DNA of 64,000 nt from Diphasiastrum complanatum (GCA_029204225.1 CM055111.1:25488404-25552403), one strand, 5' to 3'; shown: positions 1 through 12,100, counted from the stretch's first letter. Notes: generated by a model from the letters alone, not told the origin. Made by a program: numbers and translations.

Positions 1-611
1 TGAATCTATCAAAACCAAAAAATAAAGAGCTAATTTGGTCTTCTTAACAGTTTTCTATCATGAAATAATCTAATAATTGTTTGAATAACTATTGTGTATT
101 TTTAGAACTAGAAATCAATAGACTAAGATACCTTTTGGAAAAGATATGATTAACTTTAGTGGGCCACAACCTATGATTTTAAGGACAACAATTTATCTTA
201 CTATCTGAATGTGTGGTATGCCTAGTGACGTGATGTCCTATGCCCTTTCCCTCGATAACGTGCAAGTATTATTGTTTAGTCAAGTCAACTAGTTTTGACA
301 AAATGGCATGTAAATGAAATCTAACAAAATGGGTAGTTGAAACATAAACTACAAATGGACGTGACATCACAAGATTAATTTCAAAGCAACTACATGGCAC
401 CACATTAAAATGATGCCTTGGCTTGATGTAGTAGTATACTGGTCACATGTTATTTTGCATAAATGGAGACATGGAAAAGCATTTAAAGAAAGAAGCTTGC
501 ATTTCAACGAGAATTCTACAACCCATGTGCAAAATTGTAGCTAACCTTGAAGCAACACATCCCTTCATGTGGCAACTTCTAACACAACCTTGCCTCCATT
601 CAGAGTGCATG

Positions 612-613
<2 letters not shown>

Positions 614-689
<76 letters not shown>
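614..689. repeat. (GA)n microsatellite, about 38 units
   Basis: Uninterrupted GA/AG dinucleotide repeat of 76 bp. It gives artificial open frames on both strands (RE-rich on plus, LS-rich on minus), which are not genes. Confidence 0.97.
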
Positions 690-691
<2 letters not shown>

Positions 692-1282
692 TGGCCACAT
701 GCACCCATTTTTTGATGCTAATCCTAAGAGTTGTTTATTTTTGGATGTGTAGCATTTTAGGAGCTCCTAAGGCAATGGCGTATAACTCAGATTTCAATAG
801 CTCATAAGGTAACTCAATGTGTCAGTAGCACGGACTTTGAGTGTCTGTTAGGTTTATATCCAAGGTGCAAAAAATTGTTCATGGATCATGCCTAGTTTTA
901 AATTGTACAAGTCAAACCAGTTCAAACATATTTGATGAGCCTACAAAATTTTGTGAACTTCAATATTGATGGGCAAACTCTCATAAAAAATGCCATTTTA
1001 ATAAACACCTTCAAAACAAAACTTGAACTATTTTTAGAGCACAATCTAATATAAGCATGCTATGGAATATAGTAAGTAGATACACTTCAAATTGAAAAAA
1101 ATAATGATTCAAATTGGTTCAATACTTCAACAACTCTAGATACCAAAATTAAGATCTTGAAAAAGAAAATTCTCTGAGTCCAAATATAGATGGGCATGTG
1201 TAAGATTCACAACTAGCATGTGCTCTTCACCTTCACAACTAAAGTGGATGGGCATCATTAATGTGCCTTATGCAAGTGGCTA

Positions 1283-1430
<148 letters not shown>

Positions 1431-1737
1431 ATTGCCACACGAATGTTCCAAATGTGCACTGATATAGGATGTCCACCTTCTAAATTGTGGCACTGATCTG
1501 AGAGGTGGGTAATATGAGTTATTACATGTCATTTGCATCCAAGAACTACTTTAACTACAATAGTTATTCCCCAACCCAAGTGTTGATCTTGGTGCAATTA
1601 TGAGGCCTTCAACTTCAAGCCTTCTTGGGCTTCAAATGACTTCTCATTTGCCCTGGTAGTTGCTTGTCTTCTCATTTTCCTTTGTGCTGATAGCTACATT
1701 TTTGCTCCTCTCATTTTTCTTTGCTATCCCCATTGCA

Positions 1738-2333
1738 TTTTTGTATAGCTAGCAAATGTGATGGCATGAGACAAGCTCAAGGTTTGAAAAGTCCAACATC
1801 CTTATGTAGCCTACTTGTGATCATAGCATATAGACTCCATTGGGTGAAGGAGGACACATCTTGCCAAGAAAAAATAGCTCTATCTTGGGTGAAGCAAAGA
1901 TCTTACACTTCCAAGATTTTCAAATTAAAAGAAAAAAATTAAATGAGTGGATGGAAGTAATCAACCTCAACCTCCACATCCACAAATTTTTTTTATATGA
2001 ATGATAGTTAACTTAGTTGACTTCATTTCAATAGACTTGTACATCACAAAGCAAGTCAAGCGATGGAGTACAATGCTCCAATTGTGCTCTTTCATATTCT
2101 AGTTAACAAATGTGGTGCCTCAAGAGAGGCTCAAGGTTTGAAAAGTCCAACATCCTTGTGTAGTAGCCTATCTAAAATAGACTACATTGGGTGAAGGAAA
2201 GACCTTGCCAAGAAAAAACAACTCTATCTTGGGTGAAGCAAAGATCTTGCCAAGAGATTGCGCGCTTTTATGAACTATAAGAGAACAATCTAATGAGTGG
2301 ATGGAAGTAAGCAACCTCCACATTCCACTTTTT
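1738..2333 (+). repeat. pair of diverged direct repeats, about 230 bp each
   Basis: A segment at about 1738-1963 recurs at about 2101-2333 in the same orientation. Shared blocks include 'gctcaaggtttgaaaagtcc', 'ctctatcttgggtgaagcaa' and 'gagtggatggaagtaa', with small indels between the copies. It is a local segmental duplication of non-coding DNA of unknown origin. Confidence 0.8.
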
Positions 2334-2523
2334 TTGTGTCAAGCATCCGACATGAACATATTTCTAACTCAACTACTATGTAGCACACAACTCGACTACT
2401 ATGGAGTGAATACATTCCATTATTAATGCTCTATGGAATTAAACTTAAAATAAGAATTTACTAGATTATTAACCCACTTTAGTGAGGCCATCCTACTATC
2501 ATCCAAAAGGGTTATGTCCCTTG

Positions 2524-2647
<124 letters not shown>

Positions 2648-3793
2648 TACTACAACAAAAGGGTATCATAACAACAATCTTGATGAAAAAAGTTCTTGAT
2701 TACCTTTGCACTAGGACCAATGAACCTAGTGGAAAGGTCAAAAAATCCTATCAGAAGACTAGAGAATGGCTAGGCATACCACATTTCAAGGCCGCTAAAA
2801 TTTTAGTGCACACTTTATGACACTAATGGGTTGCAACCTCCTTGTAAAACTTCTATGTGGACTTTCTTTGGGCAATGACATGATTGCTAGAAATATGTAT
2901 CATTATAATATGCTTGCAAAAAGTTCCTATCCCTCTCAATTATCATAAATTATGATTTGGTTTTTTATGGACTATATATGAAACTTTTGAAGAAAAATAG
3001 GCCACTACAATCCATTTTGTGTAACCCATGCATGAAAAGTGCCTATGAGTGGTTTGCAAATTGAGTGATTTAATTTTCCTTTATATACCATTCTTAGCTT
3101 AATTTAAACATCTACAAGAACATGAAGTAGTTTATTTATTATTCAAATAGGTATTAGCTCAAGCGTGAAACATGGGAACCAATAATGTGCTCCAAACTTG
3201 GATATTCCTAAAAGAATGTCACTTTGCATTAGCTCTAGTAGTGTACCATCAAGTAGGCTAGAGATTCTTAGGCACTGTTGATGTTTGTCTTTCATCCCAA
3301 ACCTTTTTGTATGATGCTTGCCCCGTGTTTATTGGTCAATGCATAGTGTAAAATAAAGTTATTTTGAAGTTTCAAATTGAAATATGATTAAGACTTTGCT
3401 TTGCACTAGCATAGTTATTTGAAAATAATGTGTTGTCGGCCAAGCATTTTTTTAGCTTGAGGGCTCCCAGATCCTAGATGTCCCTTTTGCAGATGTAGTG
3501 GGTATATGACCTTGGGCCTCTATTGCAATATTTAACTATTGTACCAAGCTCACCTACAATAGGGGATCCAATGTTGTTTGCAAATTTGTCATTTTCGTTT
3601 GAGGTAAGTAATATACAAAATATTCACATAGTAGTTTAAGACAAGATTCACCTTTCAAAGTGCTTTCTCAAAATATAAAAGCTACTCGTTAACACTTAAA
3701 ATTCATTCTACTAGCCAAACTTACCAAATCTCACCAAAGGACACGTACAAGCGGGTGAAGTGGACACCACTATCTCCCAACATAGTATGTATC

Positions 3794-3797
<4 letters not shown>

Positions 3798-3830
<33 letters not shown>
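3798..3830. repeat. short (GA)n microsatellite
   Basis: Thirty-three bases of GA dinucleotide repeat, about 900 bp upstream of the receptor-kinase start codon. Confidence 0.95.
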
Positions 3831-3833
<3 letters not shown>

Positions 3834-4059
3834 AAAATTGGCCTGCATCAATCTAGAGAGATCAAGAGAGAGACTAAGCTATATTCAAAGAATAGGGTAA
3901 ATTGTGATACATTCCACATGGAGAGAGAAAGCTCCACAAGATGGGTAGCAAATAGATGCATGAGGACAAAGCAAAGAAAAAACAAAACAAAGCATTGAAG
4001 TTGGCTCTTGAGAAATTAGGAAGAAGATTTGTTGCACTCTTAGGTCAACCATTCCCTAG

Positions 4060-4061
<2 letters not shown>

Positions 4062-4138
<77 letters not shown>
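4062..4138. promoter_or_regulatory. (CT)n(TA)n tract upstream of receptor kinase, possible core promoter
   Basis: A (CT)n tract (4062-4107) is followed by (TA)n (4112-4138), about 600 bp before the receptor-kinase ATG. CT-rich stretches and TATA sequences are common near plant transcription starts, so this could act as a pyrimidine patch plus TATA region. The repeat itself is seen; the promoter role is inference, and the tract could simply be a microsatellite. Confidence 0.35.
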
Positions 4139-4142
<4 letters not shown>

Positions 4143-4414
4143 ATTTCTCCTCCACAAAACCCAGATCTTAAAGAAACCCCAACTTGTCACGCTTTTCATC
4201 TTAAAGATCACACTTTGCGTAGCTTTGGAAGGCTCATGGTATATATTGTTTCAATCAAAAAAACATTCTTGTTATGGGATTAATCTAAAGACACGTGTCC
4301 ATCAAACACACCTCGATAGCCTGAGTTGATCAAAACCCTAATCACACGTGGACCAATCAAAATGCACAAAACCCTTTTTTCCATTGACATTCTCTCTCTC
4401 TCGCACGAGTGAAC

Positions 4415-4522
4415 ATGGGATGGGTTTTGGCCTGTTCTCATTCCTCTTTCATGATGGCCTTGCTCATTCTCTTTTGCTGTTTTCCCAGCTCACCATCCAT
4501 CGCTTCGGAGCTTGCGATGTGA
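4415..4522 (+). CDS. possible upstream ORF in the receptor-kinase leader
   Basis: An ATG at 4415 opens a 35-codon frame ending in TGA at 4520-4522, 220 bp before the main start codon at 4743. The peptide has a hydrophobic core (MMALLILFCCF) like a signal peptide. If the transcript starts upstream, near the TA tract, this would be a uORF able to reduce translation of the kinase. Whether it is transcribed or translated cannot be told from the sequence. Confidence 0.3.
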   Translation: MGWVLACSHSSFMMALLILFCCFPSSPSIASELAM

Positions 4523-4742
4523 TCATCAACCCACCAGAACTGAGGATCAGCAGTATGTACAACAACATCAACAGCAGAAGATTCAGGAGGAACTGGGCTA
4601 TCAAAATCAAACATGATGTTCCACTTGGGTCAGAGCTACGTAGGATTGAGCTGATGATACATCATGAGAGTCATATGAATGAGCTGGACTATGAATTCCT
4701 TATCTGCATGCAGCTCCTCGCATAAGTCGAGCATGCTGAGAG

Positions 4743-7700
4743 ATGCCACGAGGTTATCATGAGGTCTTGAAGCTGGCCACCATCCTCTTATTCCGATGCA
4801 GCGTAAGGCTGTTGTTGGTGATTTGCATGGTAGCATACAGAAGCAGCGGCCATATTACAGCAACAGCAGCGTCTCCTGAAGTCAGTATTTTGCTAGATCT
4901 GCAAAACAGCCTTGTCGATCCTCATGATCTTCTTGACAACTGGAACTCATCCGATTTGCTGCCATGTGAGTGGACAGGAGTTAGCTGCAACAATGCCACA
5001 GGCTTGGTCACTGCATTGGATCTTTCGGACATGGACTTGGAAGGACCTGTGCCGCAGGGAGTCTGTCAGTTACAAAACCTCACTTTTCTCAACCTAGGAA
5101 ACAATTATCTCAGTGGGCAGTTTCCTCAAAAATTGCTTGAATGCACCAGGTTGATCTACCTTAATGTGAGCCAGAATTTGATTGTAGATATCCTTCCAGA
5201 AAACATCTCCCAACTTAATCTGTTAAGAGATCTCGATTTAAGTGGCAATAACTTCTCGGGTTCAATACCTCCGGGCTTTGGAGAGCTTCCTGAGCTACAA
5301 AGCTTGAATTTAACGAACAACCTACTGAATGAAACTATTCCTGGGTATCTGGGGAAGCTGAGCCAGCTGAAATGGCTTGATCTTGCATACAATCCTTACC
5401 AGTTGGGAAGGATTCCAGAAGAACTCGGAAACCTGACCCAGCTGCTCAATCTCCACATGACTATGGCCAATTTGATTGGCCCTATCCCAGCCTCCTTTGG
5501 GAATCTCACAGAGCTCACATACTTCTTTGATTTGTCACATAATTTTCTGGAGGGAAGCATTCCTCCAGGAATCATGCGCCTTCCAAAGCTTACCAAAATG
5601 GAGCTGTATGACAACTTGCTCTCAGGGGAGATTCCTTGGAATCTTAAAGGCTTGTTGGCAATCACAGATATTGATCTATCAAGTAACAGGCTTAATGGAA
5701 GCATCCCTTCTGAAATTGGGCAGCTAAAGACCTTGGAGCTACTGCACTTGTGGTCTAATCAGCTAACAGGGGAGATACCAAATGGGCTTTCAAATCTACC
5801 AAACCTTGGAAGATTGAGACTTTTCAACAACAAATTGTCTGGTAATCTTCCACAAAGCTTTGGAATTGCATATCCTTATGTTTATTTTGATATCTCTATA
5901 AATCAGCTGCAAGGATCTATCCCTCCCTACCTATGCAATGGTGGTAAGCTACTCGAATTCATAGTTTTCAATAATAATTTCTCGGGAAATCTTCCAGAGA
6001 CTTATGGTAATTGCTCCAGCTTGTTTAGGGTTTTTGTCAACAATAACAGACTGTCTGGGATGATCCCTACTGGCTTCTGGAATTCCTCCCACCTCTACAT
6101 AGCTGATTTCTCCTACAATAAATTTGAGGGCATTATTCCTCCAGAAATTGGCCTGGCTAGCAACCTCACAAGCCTCAAATTATCAGCGAATGATTTCAAT
6201 GGCAGCATTCCGCTTGAAATAGGCAAGGCGACAAATCTCAACAAGTTCATGGCGAGCTATAATCGATTCTCTAGCAGTATTCCAGTAGAAGTAGGCAATC
6301 TAGTTAGCTTGAATCAGCTCTATCTAGATCACAATCAGTTCACAGGAAGCATACCCTCAACACTTGGCAACTGCTACAAATTGTCCATTCTTATGCTGTC
6401 CAACAACAGGCTAATGGGTTCCATTCCATTCGGGCTTGGTAACCTTTCAGTGCTCACTCAACTTGATCTTTCACATAATCAACTAAATGAAACTATTCCT
6501 TCGGAGCTAGGAAATCTTAGATTCTCAGATTTTAATGTCTCTTTCAACAATCTAGTGGGATCAGTGCCCAAAGGATTGATAATTGGTGCTTTCAACACTA
6601 GCTTCATAGGCAATCCGGGGCTCTGTGGGGAGCATTTGGATGGCTTAAGCTCTTGCGTTCAAATGGGAAGCCGCCACAATGATGGACATACAGCTTTGAT
6701 ATGGATATCTGCAGTAGGCACATGCCTGGTTGGAATAGTCTTCCTTGTGGGAGGATTAAGCTTCTTATTCAGAAAATCATGCAACCCATTCCAGGAAAAG
6801 CAATCTAGCACATTGTGGAGCCTGACATCTTTTCACAGGTTAGCATTCAATGAGTATGATGTGCCAGGAAGCTTGGATGAGGACAACGTGATAGGAAGTG
6901 GCGGATCTGGTACAGTTTACAAGAGCACACTAAACAATGGCCAGACAGTAGCAGTAAAGAAGCTTTGGACAAACAGCAAGGGAAACATTTTGCAGGACCA
7001 TGGATTCAAGGCAGAGATAGAGACATTGGGTAAGGTTCGCCACAAGAACATAGTAAAGCTCTTGTGCAGCTACTCTAGTGCGGATGGCAATTTGCTGGTG
7101 TATGAGTACATGCCAAATGGTAGTCTGGGAGATTTGCTTCATGGACCAAAGGCTGGTACGTTGGATTGGGCAACCCGCTATAAAATTGCTCTAGGTGCAG
7201 CTGAGGGCCTAGCATATCTCCACCATGACTACACCCCTCCAATCTTGCATTGCGATGTGAAATCGAACAATATTCTGCTAGATGAAGATTATGAAGCTCA
7301 TGTTGCCGACTTTGGGGTTGCCAAGATTCTTGAGAGCTGCTCGGAAGATGTCTCCATGTCGAGAATTACTGGCACATATGGCTACATTGCTCCAGGTAAC
7401 AGGCCACTTACCTCATTCACCAACAAAGCTTTTTTTTCTTAATTCTCTCTTCATTTTCCCTACAATACAACAACCTTTATGTTCTGCTTGCATCTCTTTG
7501 ATTAGCTTCTGCTATTCTATTCTAGTACCTCGCGAAATCTTTTTCACAAATATATCAGGCGTAGTTTACTAGTTGACAGTAATTTCTCTTTTACAATAAG
7601 AGACTGACATCTTTAGATTTTCCCTTGTGTTTGCAGAATATGCCTACACGTTGAAGGTGAATGAGAAGAGTGATATTTATAGCTTTGGTGTTGTGCTACT

Positions 7701-8097
7701 GGAGCTCGTGACTGGAAGACAACCAGTTTCTGCAGAGTTCGGGGATGGCATAGACATTGTGAAGTGGGTTTGCAACAAGATCCAATACGATGATGGGGTG
7801 CAAGAGGCACTGGATTTGAGACTTGGGCTAGAAGCACAAGATAGCATACTGGCAGTGTTGAGAGTGGGGCTGCTGTGCACAAACTTAGTGCCTGGCAAAC
7901 GTCCCTCCATGCTTGAGGTTGTTCAAATGCTCAATAATGCCAACCCCACGAACTCAGCTCAGCATTCCAGCAAAGATAAAAGTATAGCCTCAAAGCTCTC
8001 CCATCCCCATAATGAATATAAATATAGTGATGATGATGATGATGATGATGAAGATTATGTTGACGACATACTCCATGATGTCATTGTAAAGTTGTAG
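4743..8097 (+). CDS. HSL: HAESA/HSL-type leucine-rich-repeat receptor kinase (two exons)
   Basis: Plasma-membrane receptor kinase of LRR class XI, the HAESA/HAESA-LIKE group, whose known members bind IDA-type peptides. Exon 1 is 4743-7395, a 241-bp GT-AG phase-1 intron is 7396-7636, and exon 2 is 7637-8097. Joining restores the APEYAYTL activation-segment motif and gives 1,037 residues, close to the family's usual length. In order: a signal peptide (about 1-38); an LRR cap with C75 and C82; about 21 LRRs of the plant GxIP type; a single transmembrane helix (about 651-676); then a kinase with its glycine loop at 718-725, VAVKK lysine 739, DFG at 856-858, and the family signature NEKSDIYSFGVVLLELVTG. 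The tail is highly acidic (seven consecutive Asp from a GAT repeat). Oddities: the catalytic loop reads HCD (836-838), not HRD, so this is a non-RD kinase; and the motif reading RxR in Arabidopsis HAESA is R429-V-F431. The ATG at 4743 is the only one that leaves a full signal peptide. The assignment to the HAESA clade is firm; the ligand is unknown. Confidence 0.93.
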
Positions 8098-9579
8098 CCA
8101 CATGTAATAATATTTCGGCCATTGTATGGTTTGGACTCGAGCTTCTGCAGTCTGTCTTCCTGCTATTGGTGTCACCTTAATCATTGGCCCACTCATTAGA
8201 ATATTGTCAGCTAGCAGCTGAAGCTACCATGACTATGAACATTACACCAAAAGACAATCTTACAAACCAAGCCTTGTTTTTGTAACCTAACAACAACAAG
8301 CTGTTCATTCGATCAAATTGAATACACTTTTGCTTTTGAAAACCAACCCCTTGTGCTTTTATATTCTCTTGTGAATTGGATCATACCCCATCATGTGGGC
8401 ATTGTGGTTAGAGCTATGATGATTTGAAGCAAAAAAATTAGGGATTTAGAAGAAGAAAACTCGCTTTGCTTTATAACATGAGAATCTAAAGATAGATGGA
8501 GATTCTATGCAAGAAAAGGTTCAACTACTAAATCTGCTAGAAATCATTAGACCAATTGGGACCCTTTCTCTAGTTAATAAACTTGGACACAATCTGATTA
8601 GGCAGAAGGTACAAAGTCTCACTCTCAAATTCACTACAAATATATATGTGAGTGTAGTAACAAGATGGAATGTTGAAGATGCTCAATAGTGATAGATGGA
8701 AAAACTTATGATAGGGATTATCTTAATCAAGTTTTAAGAAAAGATCACACAAGTTTAAATACACATATTAATCAAGAGATACTTGACCACAAAAAAGAGA
8801 GGGGGATGAGCTACATTAGCCTCATGTGTGCATGTCAAATTTTGGATAAGTTGAAGGCAAGCTTCCAATGGGATATGGTATAATCAAGATCAAAATTATA
8901 ATATAGATCAATGTAAGTAGCTAAAGTTGGTGTACTAGGCATTATCCATCACCAAACATAGTGCCCCATAAGCATTGTCATCACTTGGAGACAATTAATA
9001 AAATTATTCTATTATCATGTAATATGGCCAAGTTCTATCCAATTGGAAATGTGTGATTTCTCAAGTAAGACAAATCCCAACTAAGCCCAAAACTTTCATA
9101 AGCATAATAAATCTATTTCAAAACTAGCAAGTGAAAACTTGGTATGTTATACCTAAATTAAATGTGAATATAAAAGTCAACCTACTTAGCACAAGAAACA
9201 CAAATCTATTAGTCAAGACATTTTTGAAAAGCAAGTAAATAAAGCGCTATCTACAATGTATTGAGCATAAACATAATAGTGCTCATAAGGTTGTCTGAAA
9301 GCATGGAAGTAAAAGTTTACTTCTCCATAATGAAGGTGGCTTGAACTTGTTGTAGACCACTCTTCCAAAGTCCAGACTTTAAACCCCTCATTCTAAGTTA
9401 AAATTAATTCAATTTCTTCTCATTCTTTAAACGTCCATAACTTTTTTATTTGAGCTCGGATTTATAAAAAACGAAAATTGATTAGACCGACAAGACGAAC
9501 ATCAAGCATTTATCCAAATTTTGATTTGTCAACTGTAAATTGTTTTGTATTGTACCATCTTAAAAAATGGGCATCCGTG
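8098..9579. other. 3' flank of receptor kinase and intergenic DNA
   Basis: The first few hundred bases probably contain the 3' UTR. Two short adjacent frames at 8507-8689 and 8689-8883 match nothing I know. No element ends or repeats were identified. Confidence 0.5.
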
Positions 9580-10290
9580 GTAAACAAGCACTTGATAAAA
9601 ACAATCCACCTCAAGACAATTGGTTGTCCTGTTGAGATTGTTAGTGATCGGGGAACACATTTTGTTAATGAAACGATCAAGTGTCTATTGGAGGAATTTT
9701 TTGTTATCATTGGTTTAGTACTCCGTATTATCCGAGGGGTAATGGACAAGCAGAATCTTCCAATAAGATTTTTTGTAATATTATGACAAAGACAATGGAA
9801 GCAAGTCGTTTTGATTGGAAACATAAACTACATGCAACATTATGGCCACATACAAGTTGAAATGGCGTCTGATTTGTACTCACGCCGATAGAATTTTTAG
9901 TTCCATCACTACACATAGTAGCAACGGAACGCTTGGATGATGCTAAATCATTACAACTATGTCATAAAGCTTTGCATAAGTTATGTGAAACCAGATTGAT
10001 GGCAATTCATGCATTAGCAGCTGAAAAAGCTCGTCGCAAGGCATGGCATGATCGTCGATTATATAAGAAGGATTTGAAGGAAGGAGATCTTGCCTTATTG
10101 TATAAAACAAAATTGATCAAGGAAAAGTTGAAATTTACAAGTGAAGGACCATACAGAGTTAAAAAGATATTATCTTATGGAGAAGTGGTCTTGGAACACC
10201 TCAATATCAAAGATTTGACACTCCTGTGAATGGTAGCCGATTACGCAAGTTTTGGCAGCCAGATCTACCAAAGTAGCAGGCTAGATCATC
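9580..10290 (+). pseudogene. Ty3/gypsy integrase fragment, decayed
   Basis: In broken frames the translation shows the second half of a Ty3/gypsy integrase: an IVSDRGTHF block with the second catalytic Asp, a degenerate NGQAESSNK block with the catalytic Glu, then a C-terminal domain (9933-10229: ARRKAWHDRRLYKKDLKEGD and EGPYRVKKIL). A frameshift near 10,215 moves the end (PVNGSRLRKFWQPDLPK) into another frame. No RT or RNase H is nearby. It is closely related to the minus-strand fragment at 10,680-11,341, so the two form a convergent pair. Confidence 0.8.
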
Positions 10291-10679
10291 CATAACCCGG
10301 GATGGAGGCTGTCTAGGTCGATTTGTCAGACATGAACTCATCCGAAAATTGTGTGAAGTAAGAATGAACTGGGCGGCTGAGGTATTTATACCAAAAATAT
10401 TTTAGGTCTGGCGTCAGATGCAAATTTCATCGGATGCAAATGGGCTCGTCAGACGCAAATGAGACTGGGGGTTGGCGGATGTAATCTTGTCGGATGCAAT
10501 CTTAGAATGTATTGTCAAGTGAATTTTTTTTTTTTTTTGATTTTTTGAATAAGTGTAAAACCAATGGGTTTACACCAATTGTGGAGAAGAAAAAATATAC
10601 ATAGAAGGAAAAAACAGAAAAGTATGAGGTAAAATATCATAGAAAGATATTGCTACACAGGACTTACCGAATCCGTAGT
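10291..10679. other. LTR-like junction between two convergent gypsy fragments
   Basis: This holds short repeats built on 'tcggatgcaaat' / 'gtcagacgcaaat' (about 10,395-10,500), a T13 tract at 10,526, and an imperfect hairpin at about 10,553-10,576 ('gtgtaaaacc' against 'gggtttacac'). It probably includes the 3' LTR of one or both flanking gypsy copies, but I could not define the ends. Confidence 0.35.
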
Positions 10680-11341
10680 CGGCTACCATTGACTAATGTG
10701 TCAAGGAGTATGCCTTCTAGGGTTTCTAATTGGACTGCACCATTGGTGAAAATTTTCTTGACAACATAGGGGCCTTGGCTACAGAATTTTCATTTTTCGG
10801 GATGGACCTTGGAAGATGTATAAAGTAAAACTTTATCACCATCATGAATATCCTTAGTCCTGACATGACGACCATGCCAAGCCTTTTGTCGTCGTTTATG
10901 AACTAATTGTGCATGATAAGAGATAAGACGTGTTTCACACAATTTCGTCAATGTAACGAGTGGATTCTGAATTTGGTGTTGATAAGCACTATCTTCACTG
11001 ACAAGTTAGTGGCATATGCTAAAGTGATGCGTAGAGAAAAAATTAAAGATTGTACTGGCATAACAGCCTCTTGGCCATATACCAGCTCAAGTGGTATTTT
11101 CCAACTCGTGGCTCGCTTTGGTGTTGTTCGATATGCCCAGATAGCAAAAAATAATTTCGTTTTCCAATCAGATCGACTTGTTTCTATTATCTTGGTCAAG
11201 ACTTTACGAATCATTTTATTCATAGACTCAACTAGTCCATTTCATCTAGGATAGTATGGGGTGCTCTTTCGGTGTATAACAAAGTAATGAGTCAGTAAAC
11301 TGTTGATTAGTTCATTAAGGAAGTGAGAACCGTGATCACTT
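10680..11341 (-). pseudogene. Ty3/gypsy integrase fragment, decayed, minus strand
   Basis: Read on the minus strand from 11,341: SDHGSHFLNELINSLL (catalytic Asp), PYYPR*NGLVESMNKM (catalytic Glu, one stop), then DWKTKLFFAIWAYRTTPKR and a C-terminal domain ending LVNGSRLRIR near 10,680. This is the order of a plant Ty3/gypsy integrase. Several stops and frameshifts are present. At 11,341/11,342 it abuts a copia protease fragment without a spacer, a recombination joint. Confidence 0.8.
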
Positions 11342-11480
11342 AGTGTGTGTGCTATCGTCGCCAAGATGAACATATTTCTTTGTACTGTAAGGCATATAGG
11401 AGTGAAAATGCTCACGATGATTGATCATATGTTGAACTTAGCTCCAAAATCCAGAAACCAAGAATTATCGAATAGTGTCT
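11342..11480 (-). pseudogene. Ty1/copia protease fragment (family B type)
   Basis: Minus-strand translation gives SWFLDFGA (protease DSGA block, altered) and, after a frame change, HMINH and YSTKKYVHLGDD. The same sequence occurs in the two family-B copies (about 30,490-30,600 minus and 35,340-35,460 plus). It is a short orphan piece fused to gypsy integrase on its lower-coordinate side. Confidence 0.65.
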
Positions 11481-12100
11481 TTTGGTCTTTGACCATAAAC
11501 GCTAAGAGATTTATCAGTTATTTGTAACTATAGCGAAGCATGCATACATTCTGATATAATATTGAACGCAATAAGAAGATGGATTGATTCGGTAAGTAGC
11601 ATGTACAAAGTCAGATGATGATGAGCACAAAACAATAGCGGATGAAATTGCGTACTCTAAACTATCTCTGTGGTAGTTGATGGAGATGGTGGATTCAATG
11701 AAGAGAAAATAAAAAATAGTGCAAGAATTACAAATAGAGGTGTTGGAGTTAATCTTCACTCTTACTCACTTGAATTCATTTCTTGAGTACTACCATACTA
11801 TGTAAATATTCTCTTTGTACAACATCATGCAACCTTACTCACATAAGTCTGTATACACATTGACTTCGACTTGTCGACTTTGACTTACCCTACTTTGACT
11901 TCATTGATTGACTCAAGGGCAAATGGTCAACTCAACTCCCTCGACGTCCCCGTCGACTATCACCACTCAATAGGAAGCTCTTGCTATGCTTTGTTCAACA
12001 TAAACTACATCCCTATTCACTTTGCAGTAACTGCACCACTTCACGACTGTTACTCTTACAGTTGTACCACAACTGATGTATTTATATAGATCCATTTGTT
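11481..12100. other. probable LTR-derived sequence with TATA box, unresolved
   Basis: No protein homology is seen. Near 12,077-12,088 is 'tatttatataga', a good plant TATA box on the plus strand, preceded by an inverted repeat 'cagttgt-acc-acaactg'. This suggests an LTR inserted beside the minus-strand copia, but no TG...CA ends or target duplication could be paired. Confidence 0.3.

Noticed and set aside
443-752. ORFs on both strands over the first (GA)n array, and similar ones at 1,239-1,538, 2,482-2,820 and 57,752-58,009 (minus)
   Set aside because: They are translations of dinucleotide repeats (RE, LS, CV, HT runs) with no homology outside the repeat.
4348-4725. A 125-codon frame just upstream of the receptor kinase
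   Set aside because: It needs a non-ATG start, has no homology and stops 17 bp before the real ATG; it is most likely leader sequence.
5156-5704. Minus-strand ORFs within the LRR region
   Set aside because: Antisense shadows of leucine-rich repeat codons.
8507-8883. Two adjacent small ORFs after the receptor kinase
   Set aside because: They look weakly coding but have no recognisable motif, splice link or homology.
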